A stretch of 64,000 nt of DNA from Aequorivita sp. Its GTDB lineage: Bacteria > Bacteroidota > Bacteroidia > Flavobacteriales > Flavobacteriaceae. The DNA lies in assembly GCA_024637015.1 (NCBI GenBank), contig JAGXGE010000015.1, positions 62,001-126,000 of the forward strand, written 5' to 3'. Position 1 is the stretch's first letter. Every line of letters starts with the position of its first letter. Of the stretch, positions 53,101 to 60,188 are shown piece after piece. Position numbers and translations under genes: made by a program. Under the pieces are notes generated by a model, which was not told where the DNA came from, made no database searches, and saw nothing but the letters and a program-made list of their open reading frames with translations.

Positions 53101-54613
53101 AATTGAATACGACCTTCCAGCGATGGAAGAATACTTGAAAGAAACCTACGGAATTACAGTCTATCAGGAGCAGGTGATGCTTCTCTCGCAGAAATTGGCT
53201 GGGTTTACAAAAGGTGAAGCCGACGTTTTGCGAAAAGCGATGGGTAAAAAACAAAAGGCGGTGCTCGATAAAATGAAGCCGCAATTCGTTGCCCAAGCTG
53301 CTGAACGTGGCCACGATGCCGAAAAACTTGAAAAAATCTGGAAAGATTGGGAAGCTTTTGCAAGTTATGCGTTTAATAAATCCCACTCTACCTGTTACGC
53401 CTGGATTGCTTACCAAACTGCATATCTAAAAGCGCATTATCCAGCGGAATATATGGCTGCGGTGCTGAGCAATAATATGAGCGACATAAAACAGGTTACG
53501 TTCTTTATGGACGAATGTAAGCGAATGGGGCTTACTGTTTTGGGCCCAGACGTAAACGAGTCTTTCCATAAATTTACCGTAAACGACCAAGGTGCTATCC
53601 GTTTTGGGATGGGTGCCGTAAAAGGTGTGGGAAGCAGTGCCGTTGCAACCATTGTGGAGCATAGAAAAGATGGAAAATACAAATCGGTTTTTGACTTGTC
53701 TAAGCGAATCGATCTGCGATCAGCAAATAAAAAAGCTTTTGAAAACTTGGCCTTGGCGGGTGGTTTTGATAGTTTCGACACCCACCGAGCCCAATATTTG
53801 CATGATGATGGTGATGGGGTAATGTTTATTGAAAAAGTGTTGCGATATGCCGCAAAATATCAGGAAACACAGAATTCTTCACAGGTAAGTCTTTTTGGCG
53901 ATGCCAGCGAAGTACAAATTCCTGAACCCGAAGTTCCACCTTGTGAAGAGTGGGGCACAATGAAAAAACTGAAACAGGAACGCGAGGTAGTTGGTGTGTA
54001 TATTTCAGGCCATCCCTTGGACGATTTCAAGATTGAAATGAAAAGCTTTACCAATTGCAAGGTTTCGGACTTTAACCGCTTGGAAGAGTACCTCAATAAG
54101 GAAATGTGTTTTGGAGGTGTTGTTAGTGATGTGCAGCACAGGGAATCAAAAGCTGGTAAGGGTTGGGCAATTTTCACCGTTGAGGATTATGAGGACAGTT
54201 ATGACTTCAAAATTTTTGGGGAAGAATATTTAAAGTGGCGCCATTTCTTGGTTCCGAACAGTTTCATATATGGACGTGTTTTTGTGAAAGAAGGTTGGAC
54301 AAACCGCGAAACAGGTAAAAAAGGGGAACCACGACTTCAGTATAACAGCATCCAATTGCTTCACGATGTGATGGAAACGCACGGAAAAAAACTGACGCTC
54401 ACCATTCCCTTAAATGAATTAAAAGAAGGAAAAATCAATTCGCTTAAAAACCTAGTTAAAACACACAAAGGCGAAAAACAGTTGTTTTTTGTGGTTTATG
54501 AAAACGAAGAGAAAATTCATCTTACTATGCCCAGCAGGAAGCATAAGATCAATATCTCAAAGGAATTGCTTGACGAACTTGATAGGGAGCAGTTGAGTTA
54601 TAAATTGAATTAA
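50183..54613 (+). CDS. dnaE: DNA polymerase III alpha subunit with N-terminal 3'-5' exonuclease domain
   Basis: A 1476-residue replicative polymerase. Residues 1-195 are a DEDD exonuclease (FDTETTGLPK at 5-14, GQNVGFDVNIMG near 97, HNATADVEAT near 172), normally a separate epsilon subunit. The PHP domain starts FAHLHNHSQFS (about 262), keeping its HxHxH metal ligands. The palm has GPGRGSAAGSAVAYCLGI (about 670) and the catalytic PDIDIDFDDEGR (about 704-715). FNKSHSTCYAWIAYQTAYLKA, a helix-hairpin region and an OB domain follow. This fusion is usual for Flavobacteriia DnaE, so proofreading is probably built in. Confidence 0.96.
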   Translation: MYLIFDTETTGLPKRYNAPVSDSDNWPRCIQIAWQLHDAMGNLIERQDYLVQPEGFNIPFDAEKIHGISTELAAAEGISLEDAVAKFQIALSKTKFLVGQNVGFDVNIMGAEFFRLGIENPLPNLPVLDTCTETTAQLCQIPGGRGGKFKLPTLTELHDFLFSERFAEAHNATADVEATTRCFLELVRRQIFTKEELDVQPDYFENFSKENPKTIELIGLEHINLKKASERIRKQMQAASETQEISSKEIKENIATLEDAPFAHLHNHSQFSILQSTSSTLDLVNAAVENNMSAVSITDSGNMMGAFHFVQAVSNYNKSLADVAKNDEQETSAQPLKAIVGCEFFVCEDHLNKTHKDNGYQIVLLAKNKSGYHNLAKMASIAYTEGFYYVPRIDKNIVEKYKEDIIVLTGSLYGEVPGKILNIGENQAEEALLWWKEMFGDDLYVEVMRHNQEDEKRVNNVLIEMAKRNNVKLVACNNTYYIKKEDANAHDILLCVKDGEKQATPIGRGRGYRYGLPNQEYYFKGQDEMKLLFKDLPEAILNIEEVVSKIETYSLHRDVLLPNFGIPQDFLNPEDIDGGKRGENAFLRYLTYEGAKKRYPELIEVSYEVLTDSEIPEGASERVKEIKQRLDFELDVIANTGYPGYFLIVQDFIAEARKMDVSVGPGRGSAAGSAVAYCLGITNICPIKYDLLFERFLNPDRVSMPDIDIDFDDEGRSRVMDYVINKYGSNQVAQIITYGTMAAKSSIRDTARVLDLPLNEADRISKLIPNMTKLNKIFGLSDAELRSRFRSDELPKVNELLNLAEGSDLEAQTINQAKILEGSVRNTGIHACGVIITPSDITDFVPVATAKDSDLYVTQFDNSVVESAGLLKMDFLGLKTLTLIKDTVKLVKHKHNVDLDPDIFPLDDEKTYELFQRGDTVGIFQYESAGMQKYMKELKPTVFADLIAMNALYRPGPMEYIPSFVRRKHGEEEIEYDLPAMEEYLKETYGITVYQEQVMLLSQKLAGFTKGEADVLRKAMGKKQKAVLDKMKPQFVAQAAERGHDAEKLEKIWKDWEAFASYAFNKSHSTCYAWIAYQTAYLKAHYPAEYMAAVLSNNMSDIKQVTFFMDECKRMGLTVLGPDVNESFHKFTVNDQGAIRFGMGAVKGVGSSAVATIVEHRKDGKYKSVFDLSKRIDLRSANKKAFENLALAGGFDSFDTHRAQYLHDDGDGVMFIEKVLRYAAKYQETQNSSQVSLFGDASEVQIPEPEVPPCEEWGTMKKLKQEREVVGVYISGHPLDDFKIEMKSFTNCKVSDFNRLEEYLNKEMCFGGVVSDVQHRESKAGKGWAIFTVEDYEDSYDFKIFGEEYLKWRHFLVPNSFIYGRVFVKEGWTNRETGKKGEPRLQYNSIQLLHDVMETHGKKLTLTIPLNELKEGKINSLKNLVKTHKGEKQLFFVVYENEEKIHLTMPSRKHKINISKELLDELDREQLSYKLN

Positions 54614-54684
54614 TTATAGAAATAAACAATACATTCATATCCTAAACATATATTAACCCCGTAAGTTTTCGCAAAAAATATGAC

Positions 54685-54692
54685 TACTTTTG
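54685..54692 (+). promoter_or_regulatory. Candidate -7 box (TACTTTTG) for trxA
   Basis: TACTTTTG fits TAnnTTTG, 24 bases before the trxA start. No TTG at -33. Confidence 0.35.
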
Positions 54693-54715
54693 TGTATTAA
54701 TTAAAAACAAAGATT

Positions 54716-55033
54716 ATGGCATTAGAAATAACAGACGCAACATTCGAAGAAACGGTTTTAAAAAGTGACAAACCGGTATTGGTTGACTTTTGGGCAGCCT
54801 GGTGCGGACCTTGCCGAATGGTAGGACCGATTATTGAAGAAATAGGAAAAGAATACGACGGCAGAGCTGTGGTAGGAAAAGTAGATGTAGATGCAAACCA
54901 AGAGTTTGCAGCAAAATATGGAGTGCGTAACATTCCCACTGTTTTGGTTTTTCAAAATGGTGAAGTAGTAGGCCGCCAAGTAGGTGTTGCCCCTAAAAAT
55001 GTTTATGCTGAAGCGATTGATTCGCTTTTGTAA
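54716..55033 (+). CDS. trxA: Thioredoxin
   Basis: A 105-residue classical thioredoxin with the active site WAAWCGPCRMV (about 27-37), the cis-Pro loop RNIPTVLVFQNG (about 71-82) and a C-terminal helix. It reduces disulfides in the cytoplasm; there is no signal peptide. It lies after dnaE with its own -7 box and a terminator. Confidence 0.96.
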   Translation: MALEITDATFEETVLKSDKPVLVDFWAAWCGPCRMVGPIIEEIGKEYDGRAVVGKVDVDANQEFAAKYGVRNIPTVLVFQNGEVVGRQVGVAPKNVYAEAIDSLL

Positions 55034-55059
55034 AATAATAGAAAAAAGAAAAATTAAAA

Positions 55060-55093
55060 ACAAAAAGGCTTGGCGTATTGCCAGGCCTTTTTC
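55060..55093 (+). terminator. Terminator after trxA
   Basis: AAAAAGGCTTGGC-GTATT-GCCAGGCCTTTTT (one G-T pair) followed by T-rich sequence. Confidence 0.88.
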
Positions 55094-55108
55094 TATATTA
55101 GTAAAAAT

Positions 55109-55182
55109 GTCCGGTCGAGCGCAGTCGAGACCTCTTTTTGATATAACACGCTTAAAAACCTCTCGACTGCGCTCGAGGGGAC
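55109..55182. repeat. Long inverted pair of GAGCGCAGTC palindromes between trxA and clpP
   Basis: The left arm GTCCGGTCGAGCGCAGTCGA and its near-perfect reverse complement TCGACTGCGCTCGAGGGGAC are separated by about 35 bases. Each arm is itself palindromic. The right arm ends 13 bases before the clpP ATG, so the hairpin would form in the clpP leader. Confidence 0.8.
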
Positions 55183-55194
55183 ATTACGAAAATT

Positions 55195-55740
55195 ATGAAA
55201 AAAACAGATAAAGTACAGGATAAAATTGACGGAAAATTACTTGAAGAACGTAAAGTTTTCCTTTGGGGTATGGTAGATGACAAGAGCGCACGCCATGTTG
55301 TGGATCGCTTGATGTATCTTGATGCACTTAGCCACGACGAAATAAAATTCTACATAAACAGCCCAGGGGGTTACGTTACTTCCGGGTTTTCAATTTATGA
55401 TACCATTCGCGAAATAAAAAGTCCGGTTTCAACTATTTGTACTGGGTTAGCGGCTTCAATGGGAAGTATTTTGCTTTCCGCAGGCGAAAAGGGAAAACGC
55501 TTTATACAACCACACGCACGTGTAATGATTCACCAACCCAGCGGCGGAGCTCGCGGTGTGGCCAGCGATATTGAGATTACCGCGCAGGAAATTCTGAAAA
55601 CAAAGGAAATTAGCGCTAGAATTCTCGCTGATAATTGCGGTCAGAAGTTTGAGAAAGTGATGAAAGACTTTAACCGCGACCATTGGATGAGTGCCGAAGA
55701 ATCCGTTAAGTACGGCATTGTAGATAAAATTCAAAAATAG
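55195..55740 (+). CDS. clpP: ClpP-type serine protease (solitary paralogue)
   Basis: A 181-residue Clp protease subunit. The catalytic triad is Ser88 (TGLAASMGS), His113 (VMIHQPSGG) and Asp162 (NRDHWMSAEE). It forms a chamber that degrades unfolded proteins handed over by a Clp ATPase. No clpX or tig is adjacent, so this is probably a second ClpP, not the main one. It starts right after a long inverted repeat and ends just before a run of ATAACTC repeats, and it separates trxA from the DUF58 gene, so it may be a late insertion. Confidence 0.92.
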   Translation: MKKTDKVQDKIDGKLLEERKVFLWGMVDDKSARHVVDRLMYLDALSHDEIKFYINSPGGYVTSGFSIYDTIREIKSPVSTICTGLAASMGSILLSAGEKGKRFIQPHARVMIHQPSGGARGVASDIEITAQEILKTKEISARILADNCGQKFEKVMKDFNRDHWMSAEESVKYGIVDKIQK

Positions 55741-55771
55741 TTATGAGTTCAGAGTTATGAAATTGTTTCCT

Positions 55772-55816
55772 ATTTAAGCATAACTCATAACTCATAACTC
55801 ATAATTCATAACTCGA
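55772..55816. repeat. Tandem CATAACT(C) repeats before the DUF58 gene
   Basis: Five imperfect 9-base units (CATAACTCATAACTC and so on, one reading CATAATTC). A related TTATGAGTTCAGAGTTATG lies 30 bases upstream in the opposite sense, so a hairpin is possible. It is not CRISPR: there are no spacers. Confidence 0.6.
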
Positions 55817-55819
55817 AAA

Positions 55820-56749
55820 ATGCATATAGAAAAAGAAATAAACGAGATTACGGGTTTTAAAAACCTGGAGCTACTTGCAAAACAAGTGGTGGAAGGCTTT
55901 ATTTCTGGACTTCATAAAAGTCCCTTTCACGGGTTTTCTGCGGAATTCGCAGAGCATAAAATCTACAACAATGGCGAGAGCACCAAGCACATAGATTGGA
56001 AACTTTTCGCCAAAACGGACAAACTCTACACCAAGCGTTACGAAGAAGAAACCAACCTGCGCTGCCATTTAATTGTGGACAACAGCAGTTCGATGCACTA
56101 TCCAAAGCTGAAACAATTCAATATAAATTCATTAAACAAAATAGGTTTTTCTGTATTGGCCTCGGCAGCAATCATGAATTTGATGAAACGCCAACGTGAC
56201 GCTGTTGGATTGAGCATTTATAGTGACGCATATGAATTTTATGCTTCGGAAAAGGGCAGTGAGCGCCATCATCAAATGTTGCTTCAAAAATTGAATGAAG
56301 CCTTGCTTTCTTCGAAAGAAAAAACCGAAACCAAAACCTACGAACACCTACACTTGATTGCCGAAAAATTGAAACGCCGCTCCTTGGTTTTCCTGTTTAC
56401 GGATATGTTCCAAAGCGATGCCGAAGCGGAAAAACTTTTTCAGGCCCTGCAGCATTTAAAATACAACAAACACGAGGTTATTCTTTTTCATACCTTCGAT
56501 AAAAAGCGAGAGGTAGATTTTGATTTCAGCAACCGTCCCAAACGCTTTGTGGACGTTGAAACAGGCGAGCATGTAAACCTTTATGCAGACAACATTAAGG
56601 AACAGTACGAAAAAGCAGTACATGATTATTTTATGGAATTGCAATTGCGCTGTGCGCAATACAGGATAAAGTACGTGCTTACCGACATCAACGAGAGTTT
56701 CAATAAGATTTTGACCACCTATTTAGTGGAACGTCAGAAGTTTGGATAA
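55820..56749 (+). CDS. DUF58 domain protein (MoxR-associated type)
   Basis: A 309-residue cytoplasmic DUF58 protein. KIYNNGESTKHIDWKLFAKTDKLYTKRYEEE (about 50-80; the conserved RxIDW-type segment) precedes a VWA-like domain with DNSSSMHYPK (about 92-101, a DxSxS MIDAS-like motif). Members usually work with MoxR AAA+ ATPases; no moxR lies in the window. Function is chaperone-like by inference. Confidence 0.85.
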   Translation: MHIEKEINEITGFKNLELLAKQVVEGFISGLHKSPFHGFSAEFAEHKIYNNGESTKHIDWKLFAKTDKLYTKRYEEETNLRCHLIVDNSSSMHYPKLKQFNINSLNKIGFSVLASAAIMNLMKRQRDAVGLSIYSDAYEFYASEKGSERHHQMLLQKLNEALLSSKEKTETKTYEHLHLIAEKLKRRSLVFLFTDMFQSDAEAEKLFQALQHLKYNKHEVILFHTFDKKREVDFDFSNRPKRFVDVETGEHVNLYADNIKEQYEKAVHDYFMELQLRCAQYRIKYVLTDINESFNKILTTYLVERQKFG

Positions 56750-56775
56750 AAAACATTAATTTTTAAATAAATAGT

Positions 56776-56805
56776 TTGCCAAAATGAAATGGAGTGGTAT
56801 ATTTG
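56776..56805 (+). promoter_or_regulatory. Promoter of tRNA-Asp (TTG-N19-TATATTTG... box pair)
   Basis: TTTG (TTG at 56776-56778) and TATATTTG (56798-56805), 19 bases apart, make the best -33/-7 pair in the window. Transcription would start about 95 bases before the tRNA, which leaves a leader of unknown role. Confidence 0.65.
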
Positions 56806-56908
56806 CCACCGCTTAATACGGCAAGGGAGCAATCCTAAAATGTATGGTAACAAATTTTCACTTTGCCCAACTGTTGTTGGGGTCCGCCGAAAGGTAGATT
56901 GAAAACTT

Positions 56909-56982
56909 GGTCTGGTAGTTCAGTTGGTTAGAATACCTGCCTGTCACGCAGGGGGTCGCGAGTTCGAGTCTCGTCCAGACCG
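56909..56982 (+). tRNA. tRNA-Asp (anticodon GTC)
   Basis: A complete cloverleaf of 74 bases: acceptor GGTCTGG/CCAGACC, D arm with GTTGGTTAG, anticodon stem CCTGC/GCAGG with loop CTGTCAC (GTC at 56943-56945), and T arm with GTTCGAGTC. CCA is not encoded. It borders the accessory region with the tyrosine integrase at 58620, so it may be an integration target. Confidence 0.97.
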
Positions 56983-57000
56983 CAACAAAAATGTTGTGTT

Positions 57001-57017
57001 GTCCGCCTTAGGCGGAT
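57001..57017. repeat. Small TCCGCC-TTA-GGCGGA hairpin after tRNA-Asp
   Basis: A perfect 6-bp stem (57002-57016), similar to the TCCGCC part of the element in trmN6. Confidence 0.5.
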
Positions 57018-57030
57018 GTGGTTTAGAAAT

Positions 57031-57160
57031 AGACCGATGAGAAGCTTATCCATATGGATGGGCTTTTTTTGTATCCTCTAATTTCCTCTTCAAAAAGTCA
57101 AATTTAACAAGTTTATTACACCCTTTAGGTGTGCACCAAGGTGTGCGTCTTTTTCTTCTT
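57031..57160 (+). repeat. Direct repeat copy 1, downstream of tRNA-Asp
   Basis: Begins AGACCGATGAGAAGC, has a terminator hairpin (AAGCTTATCCATATGGAT, then T run, 57042-57070), then TTTCCTCTTCAAAAAGTCAA and a GTGTGC-rich part (GGTGTGCACCAAGGTGTGC). The same order recurs at 58450-58582, with roughly three quarters identity by eye and almost no length change. Confidence 0.8.
57042..57070 (+). terminator. Terminator after tRNA-Asp, within direct repeat copy 1
   Basis: AAGC-TT-ATCCATATGGAT-GG-GCTT stem and loop followed by seven T. Confidence 0.7.
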
Positions 57161-57432
57161 GGTCGGGTGATAAATTAGCAATTTTTTCTTGACTCTTTTC
57201 TTATTGGCTCTCCCTTAATACCTAATCTGTGAGAGGAGTCGAAATAAAAAGGACTTTTTTCCTTTGAGAATTTTCCTTTATATACTATAAAAAACACCAA
57301 AATAATGGAAAATACTTCACTTAATCGGAATAACCAAACCGCATATCTAATTAAAAATCAAACGCTTGCGTAATAGGAGACTTATTACTACCTTAACATT
57401 TCAATAAATTTTAACCAAATATTTAATTAATT
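57161..57432. other. AT-rich intergenic stretch before the lipoprotein gene
   Basis: I see no gene, no clear promoter box pair and no RNA fold in this 270-base stretch. It is more AT-rich than the core genome. Confidence 0.5.
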
Positions 57433-58344
57433 ATGAAAACAATGAACAAAATTTTTATGCTTACTGCATGTATTGCAATAAGCTTGATGGTATCCTGTAC
57501 AAAGGATCAAACCAATGAGTCAATTCAACAATTAGATTCTAAGACTTCTCTCTTAGATTCAGATTTTGGTAGGGCATTGGTAGAAAAGGTTGGTATAGAA
57601 AAAGCCAATGGGATTCTGCAACAAGTTAACAATCAGCAGAGAACTCCAATTACTTATGAAGGGCAATTATGTCCAGACGAAGTAAATACAGGTGATGCGG
57701 TACTGCGTGGTTTCAATGATTTAGCGAATGCTGACTTTTGGTCATTTTATGGCAGCGCAGGCGATGTTGTAAATATATCGGTTTCCCGCGTGAACTGTGA
57801 AATGGATCCCATATTTTATCTATTTGAAGGTGGAGGAGACACAGGTTCTCTTACATTTCTTATCGGTGAGGATGACAATAACCCGCTTAGCTGCACCCCT
57901 GCATGTTTCGCATGGTCTGATCCTTCAATATCAGGATTTGTATTGCCATCAACAGGTTACTATACCGTTGCGGTATGGGACTTTGCAAGTGGATCGTGTG
58001 CCACCGGCACTATGGATTATAGTATAGTAGCTTCAGGTTCAGGAATAGTATGTGATACCGATGGGGATGGTTGTTATGATGATGTAGATCCACATCCAAA
58101 TTCTAATGAAGACCCTACCGTAACTATTGATGGATGTGATTCTGGTGTTGACAATGTATTTATTGATGACTGTAGTACTATGAACGATCTAATATCAGAT
58201 TGTGCGGCAGCTGCTGCCAATCATGACGAATTTGTAGATTGTGTGGCCCAGTTAACCAACGCTTGGGTAGCTGAAGGATTAATTACTGGGAGACAAAAAG
58301 GAAGGATTCAAAGTTGTGCAGGTCAATCTGGCATACCTTATTAA
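57433..58344 (+). CDS. Secreted lipoprotein with PPC-like, thrombospondin-3-like and Cys-containing C-terminal modules
   Basis: A 303-residue protein. A lipoprotein signal ends SLMVSC (Cys22). About residues 75-195 resemble a PPC-type jelly roll (NADFWSFYGSAGDVVNISV, later GYYTVAVWDFASGSC). CDTDGDGCYDDVDPHPNSN (about 209-227) is one thrombospondin type 3 calcium repeat with a Cys pair. The C-terminal 55 residues (NHDEFVDCVAQLTNAW, ITGRQKGRIQSCA) match a short helical module with two conserved Cys found at the end of various secreted bacterial proteins. Function unknown. It is bracketed by the two direct repeats and sits between tRNA-Asp and the integrase. Confidence 0.65.
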   Translation: MKTMNKIFMLTACIAISLMVSCTKDQTNESIQQLDSKTSLLDSDFGRALVEKVGIEKANGILQQVNNQQRTPITYEGQLCPDEVNTGDAVLRGFNDLANADFWSFYGSAGDVVNISVSRVNCEMDPIFYLFEGGGDTGSLTFLIGEDDNNPLSCTPACFAWSDPSISGFVLPSTGYYTVAVWDFASGSCATGTMDYSIVASGSGIVCDTDGDGCYDDVDPHPNSNEDPTVTIDGCDSGVDNVFIDDCSTMNDLISDCAAAAANHDEFVDCVAQLTNAWVAEGLITGRQKGRIQSCAGQSGIPY

Positions 58345-58449
58345 TCTTTTAATTTTTTAAAGAATTGGTTTGTGGAACTTTTGAGGTTTCGCAAACCTTT
58401 TTTTATTTAAAATAGTGAATTGCATAAATGTGACAATGTTTATATAATT

Positions 58450-58582
58450 AAACCGACGAAAAGCTTTTCCAAATGGAAGGGCTTTTTTTGTACCATGTAG
58501 TTTCCTCTTCAAAAAGTCAACTTTGACAAGTTTTTACGCACTATTCTGGTGTGCTCTATGGTGTGCATCTCTTTCTTCAAGG
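58450..58582 (+). repeat. Direct repeat copy 2, upstream of the integrase gene
   Basis: Begins AAACCGACGAAAAGC, has the same terminator-like hairpin (58460-58490), the same TTTCCTCTTCAAAAAGTCAA core and GTGTGC-rich end as copy 1. It ends about 38 bases before the integrase start, where att sites and arm sites are often found. Confidence 0.8.
58459..58490 (+). terminator. Terminator of the lipoprotein gene, within direct repeat copy 2
   Basis: AAGC-TT-TTCC-AAAT-GGAA-GG-GCTT followed by seven T. Confidence 0.65.
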
Positions 58583-58619
58583 TGTGCAAATTAATAATTA
58601 ATAAAATAATTAAAATCTT

Positions 58620-59822
58620 ATGTCTTCAAATACAATGAAGATTCTATTTCTTATAGCACGGAATAGGGTCAATCAAGCAAATAAATGTGCAATAAAGTGT
58701 AGAATTACTTTTTTTAAAAAAAGAATGGAATTTTCCACGGGAATGTTTGTAAATCCAAATTATTGGGATAGTAAAAATCAAATTGTCAAACCTAGTGAGG
58801 AAAGCAACTACTCAAATAACCAAATGAGCCTGATAAGACAAAAACTTAATCAGGCTTTTTTGTTTTTACAAGTGAATGAAACTTCATTTACCGTGGATGA
58901 TATCTATACTAAGTATAAGGGTGAGAAACCTAAAAAGGAATTTGGGGTTGTTGAGGTTTATGGCTTATTTACAAAGAGATTAAAGGTTCTTGTAGATAAA
59001 GAAATAAAGCAAGTCACTTATGATAAATACTTGGAGTCCGGGAAGCATTTAAAAGATTTTATAAAGTTTAAATTCAAAAAAAATGACATTCCATTAAATG
59101 AGGTTAAGAGCGGCTTTTTAGAGGAATATGAGTATTATCTTAAGACTAAGAAAAACTTCCAGCAGAGCACCTTAAATAAAGCCATACAGCGTTTTAGAAG
59201 AGTGATTAAATATGCTATTGCACAAGACTTTCTAAATAAGGACCCATTCCTGCTTTTCTCCTATAAATCTGTAAAAAAGGAAGTGATATTTTTGAATTTT
59301 GAAGAGCTTTCCAATCTTGAAAAACATCATTTTGACATTCCTAGAATTGAAAAAGTAAAAGACCTGTTTGTGTTCTGTTGTTACACGGGTTTAGCTTTTA
59401 AGGAAATGAGAAACCTAAAGCATTCTGATATTTTCGTTGGTTTTGATGGAAACAAATGGATTAAGGTTAAAAGGTCTAAAACAGGTAGAATCTATAACGT
59501 TCCATTGCTCAAACAAGCTGAGGTTATCATTGAAAAATTCAAAGATGATAATAGAGAATTGGTTTTCCCCGTAATTGCAAATTCTAACTTCAATGCTTAT
59601 TTGAAGGAAATAGCAGACATCGTAAAGATAAAGAAGCATCTCACACATCATATTGCTAGAAAGACTTTCGCATCCACTGTTTTGTTATATAACAATGTCC
59701 CAATGGAGATAGTGAGTGAATTGCTAGGGCACTCAAGTATAAAAATAACACAAGACAGCTATGGAAAGATAGTGCAGAGGAGGGTTAGTGATGAAATGAA
59801 AAAGTTGTCTGATAAATTTTAA
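58620..59822 (+). CDS. Tyrosine-type site-specific integrase (Bacteroidota phage/ICE type)
   Basis: A 400-residue recombinase: arm-binding domain (about 6-60, with STGMFVNPNYWDSKNQ), a SAM-like core-binding domain (about 108-210) and the catalytic domain (about 225-390). Lys287, His344/Arg347 (HIAR), His371 (LLGHSS) and Tyr381 (QDSYGKI) are present. The first catalytic Arg is replaced: the site reads TGLAFKEM (Ala259), a substitution also known in Bacteroidota integrases. It should move the element bounded by tRNA-Asp, or be a relic of it. The ATG at 58635 is an alternative start. Confidence 0.92.
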   Translation: MSSNTMKILFLIARNRVNQANKCAIKCRITFFKKRMEFSTGMFVNPNYWDSKNQIVKPSEESNYSNNQMSLIRQKLNQAFLFLQVNETSFTVDDIYTKYKGEKPKKEFGVVEVYGLFTKRLKVLVDKEIKQVTYDKYLESGKHLKDFIKFKFKKNDIPLNEVKSGFLEEYEYYLKTKKNFQQSTLNKAIQRFRRVIKYAIAQDFLNKDPFLLFSYKSVKKEVIFLNFEELSNLEKHHFDIPRIEKVKDLFVFCCYTGLAFKEMRNLKHSDIFVGFDGNKWIKVKRSKTGRIYNVPLLKQAEVIIEKFKDDNRELVFPVIANSNFNAYLKEIADIVKIKKHLTHHIARKTFASTVLLYNNVPMEIVSELLGHSSIKITQDSYGKIVQRRVSDEMKKLSDKF

Positions 59823-59840
59823 TGTAATAAATTTATTGTT

Positions 59841-59880
59841 CCCCCTATCCTGTCAATTGATAGATGGGTGGATTTTTTTA
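59841..59880 (+). terminator. Terminator after the integrase
   Basis: CCTATC pairs with GATAGA across a 9-base loop, with C-rich and G-rich outer arms and seven T after it. Confidence 0.7.
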
Positions 59881-60112
59881 AAAACAAATGGAAGGGTAAA
59901 GTGAATGTACTTAACTTAATCTTTTTGGAAGTATGTAGTATTTGGTCGAATAATTAGCGGAAAAAGCTAGGATACACCTCTTTTTTAATATATTTGATTT
60001 AAAGCTTTATGCTTTATTCTCCCCTTTTAGTTAAAACCCAGAGACTTCGTATGTCTTGTTGGGGTTTGGTATACTTTAAAATTTTGAAAGATTAATAAAT
60101 AAAAATCTTGGC
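59881..60112. other. Intergenic stretch with one hairpin
   Basis: No gene is seen. AAACCC...GGGGTTT with inner AGAC/GTCT (60034-60067) forms a hairpin with no T run, so it is probably not a terminator. Confidence 0.5.
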
Positions 60113-60176
60113 GCAGATGTGTTGTATAGCAGCAATAGGCGTGTCGTATATACACATATTGTAAACAATGCCAAAA
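60113..60176. repeat. Cassette boundary B1
   Basis: GTTGTATAGCAGCAATAGG, then TATATACACATATTGTAAAC (60147-60166). The second part aligns with the right side of boundary B2 (ATATACCAAACGTTGTAC). It lies just before the first cassette gene. Confidence 0.5.
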
Positions 60177-60188
60177 AAACCAAACTGA

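Noticed and set aside
55772-55816. CRISPR-like repeat before the DUF58 gene
   Set aside because: Units of 8-9 bases are directly adjacent without spacers, and no cas gene is near.
56955-56985. Exact copy of the tRNA-Asp 3' end as an att site further right
   Set aside because: I looked for GTTCGAGTCTCGTCCAGACC through 64000 and found no copy; only the 130-bp downstream leader is repeated, so the far end of the element, if any, lies outside the window.
58620-59822. Integron integrase (IntI)
   Set aside because: The N-terminal arm-binding domain and SAM-like domain are of the Bacteroidota phage/ICE type and no IntI-specific insert is seen, so I do not call the array a true integron.
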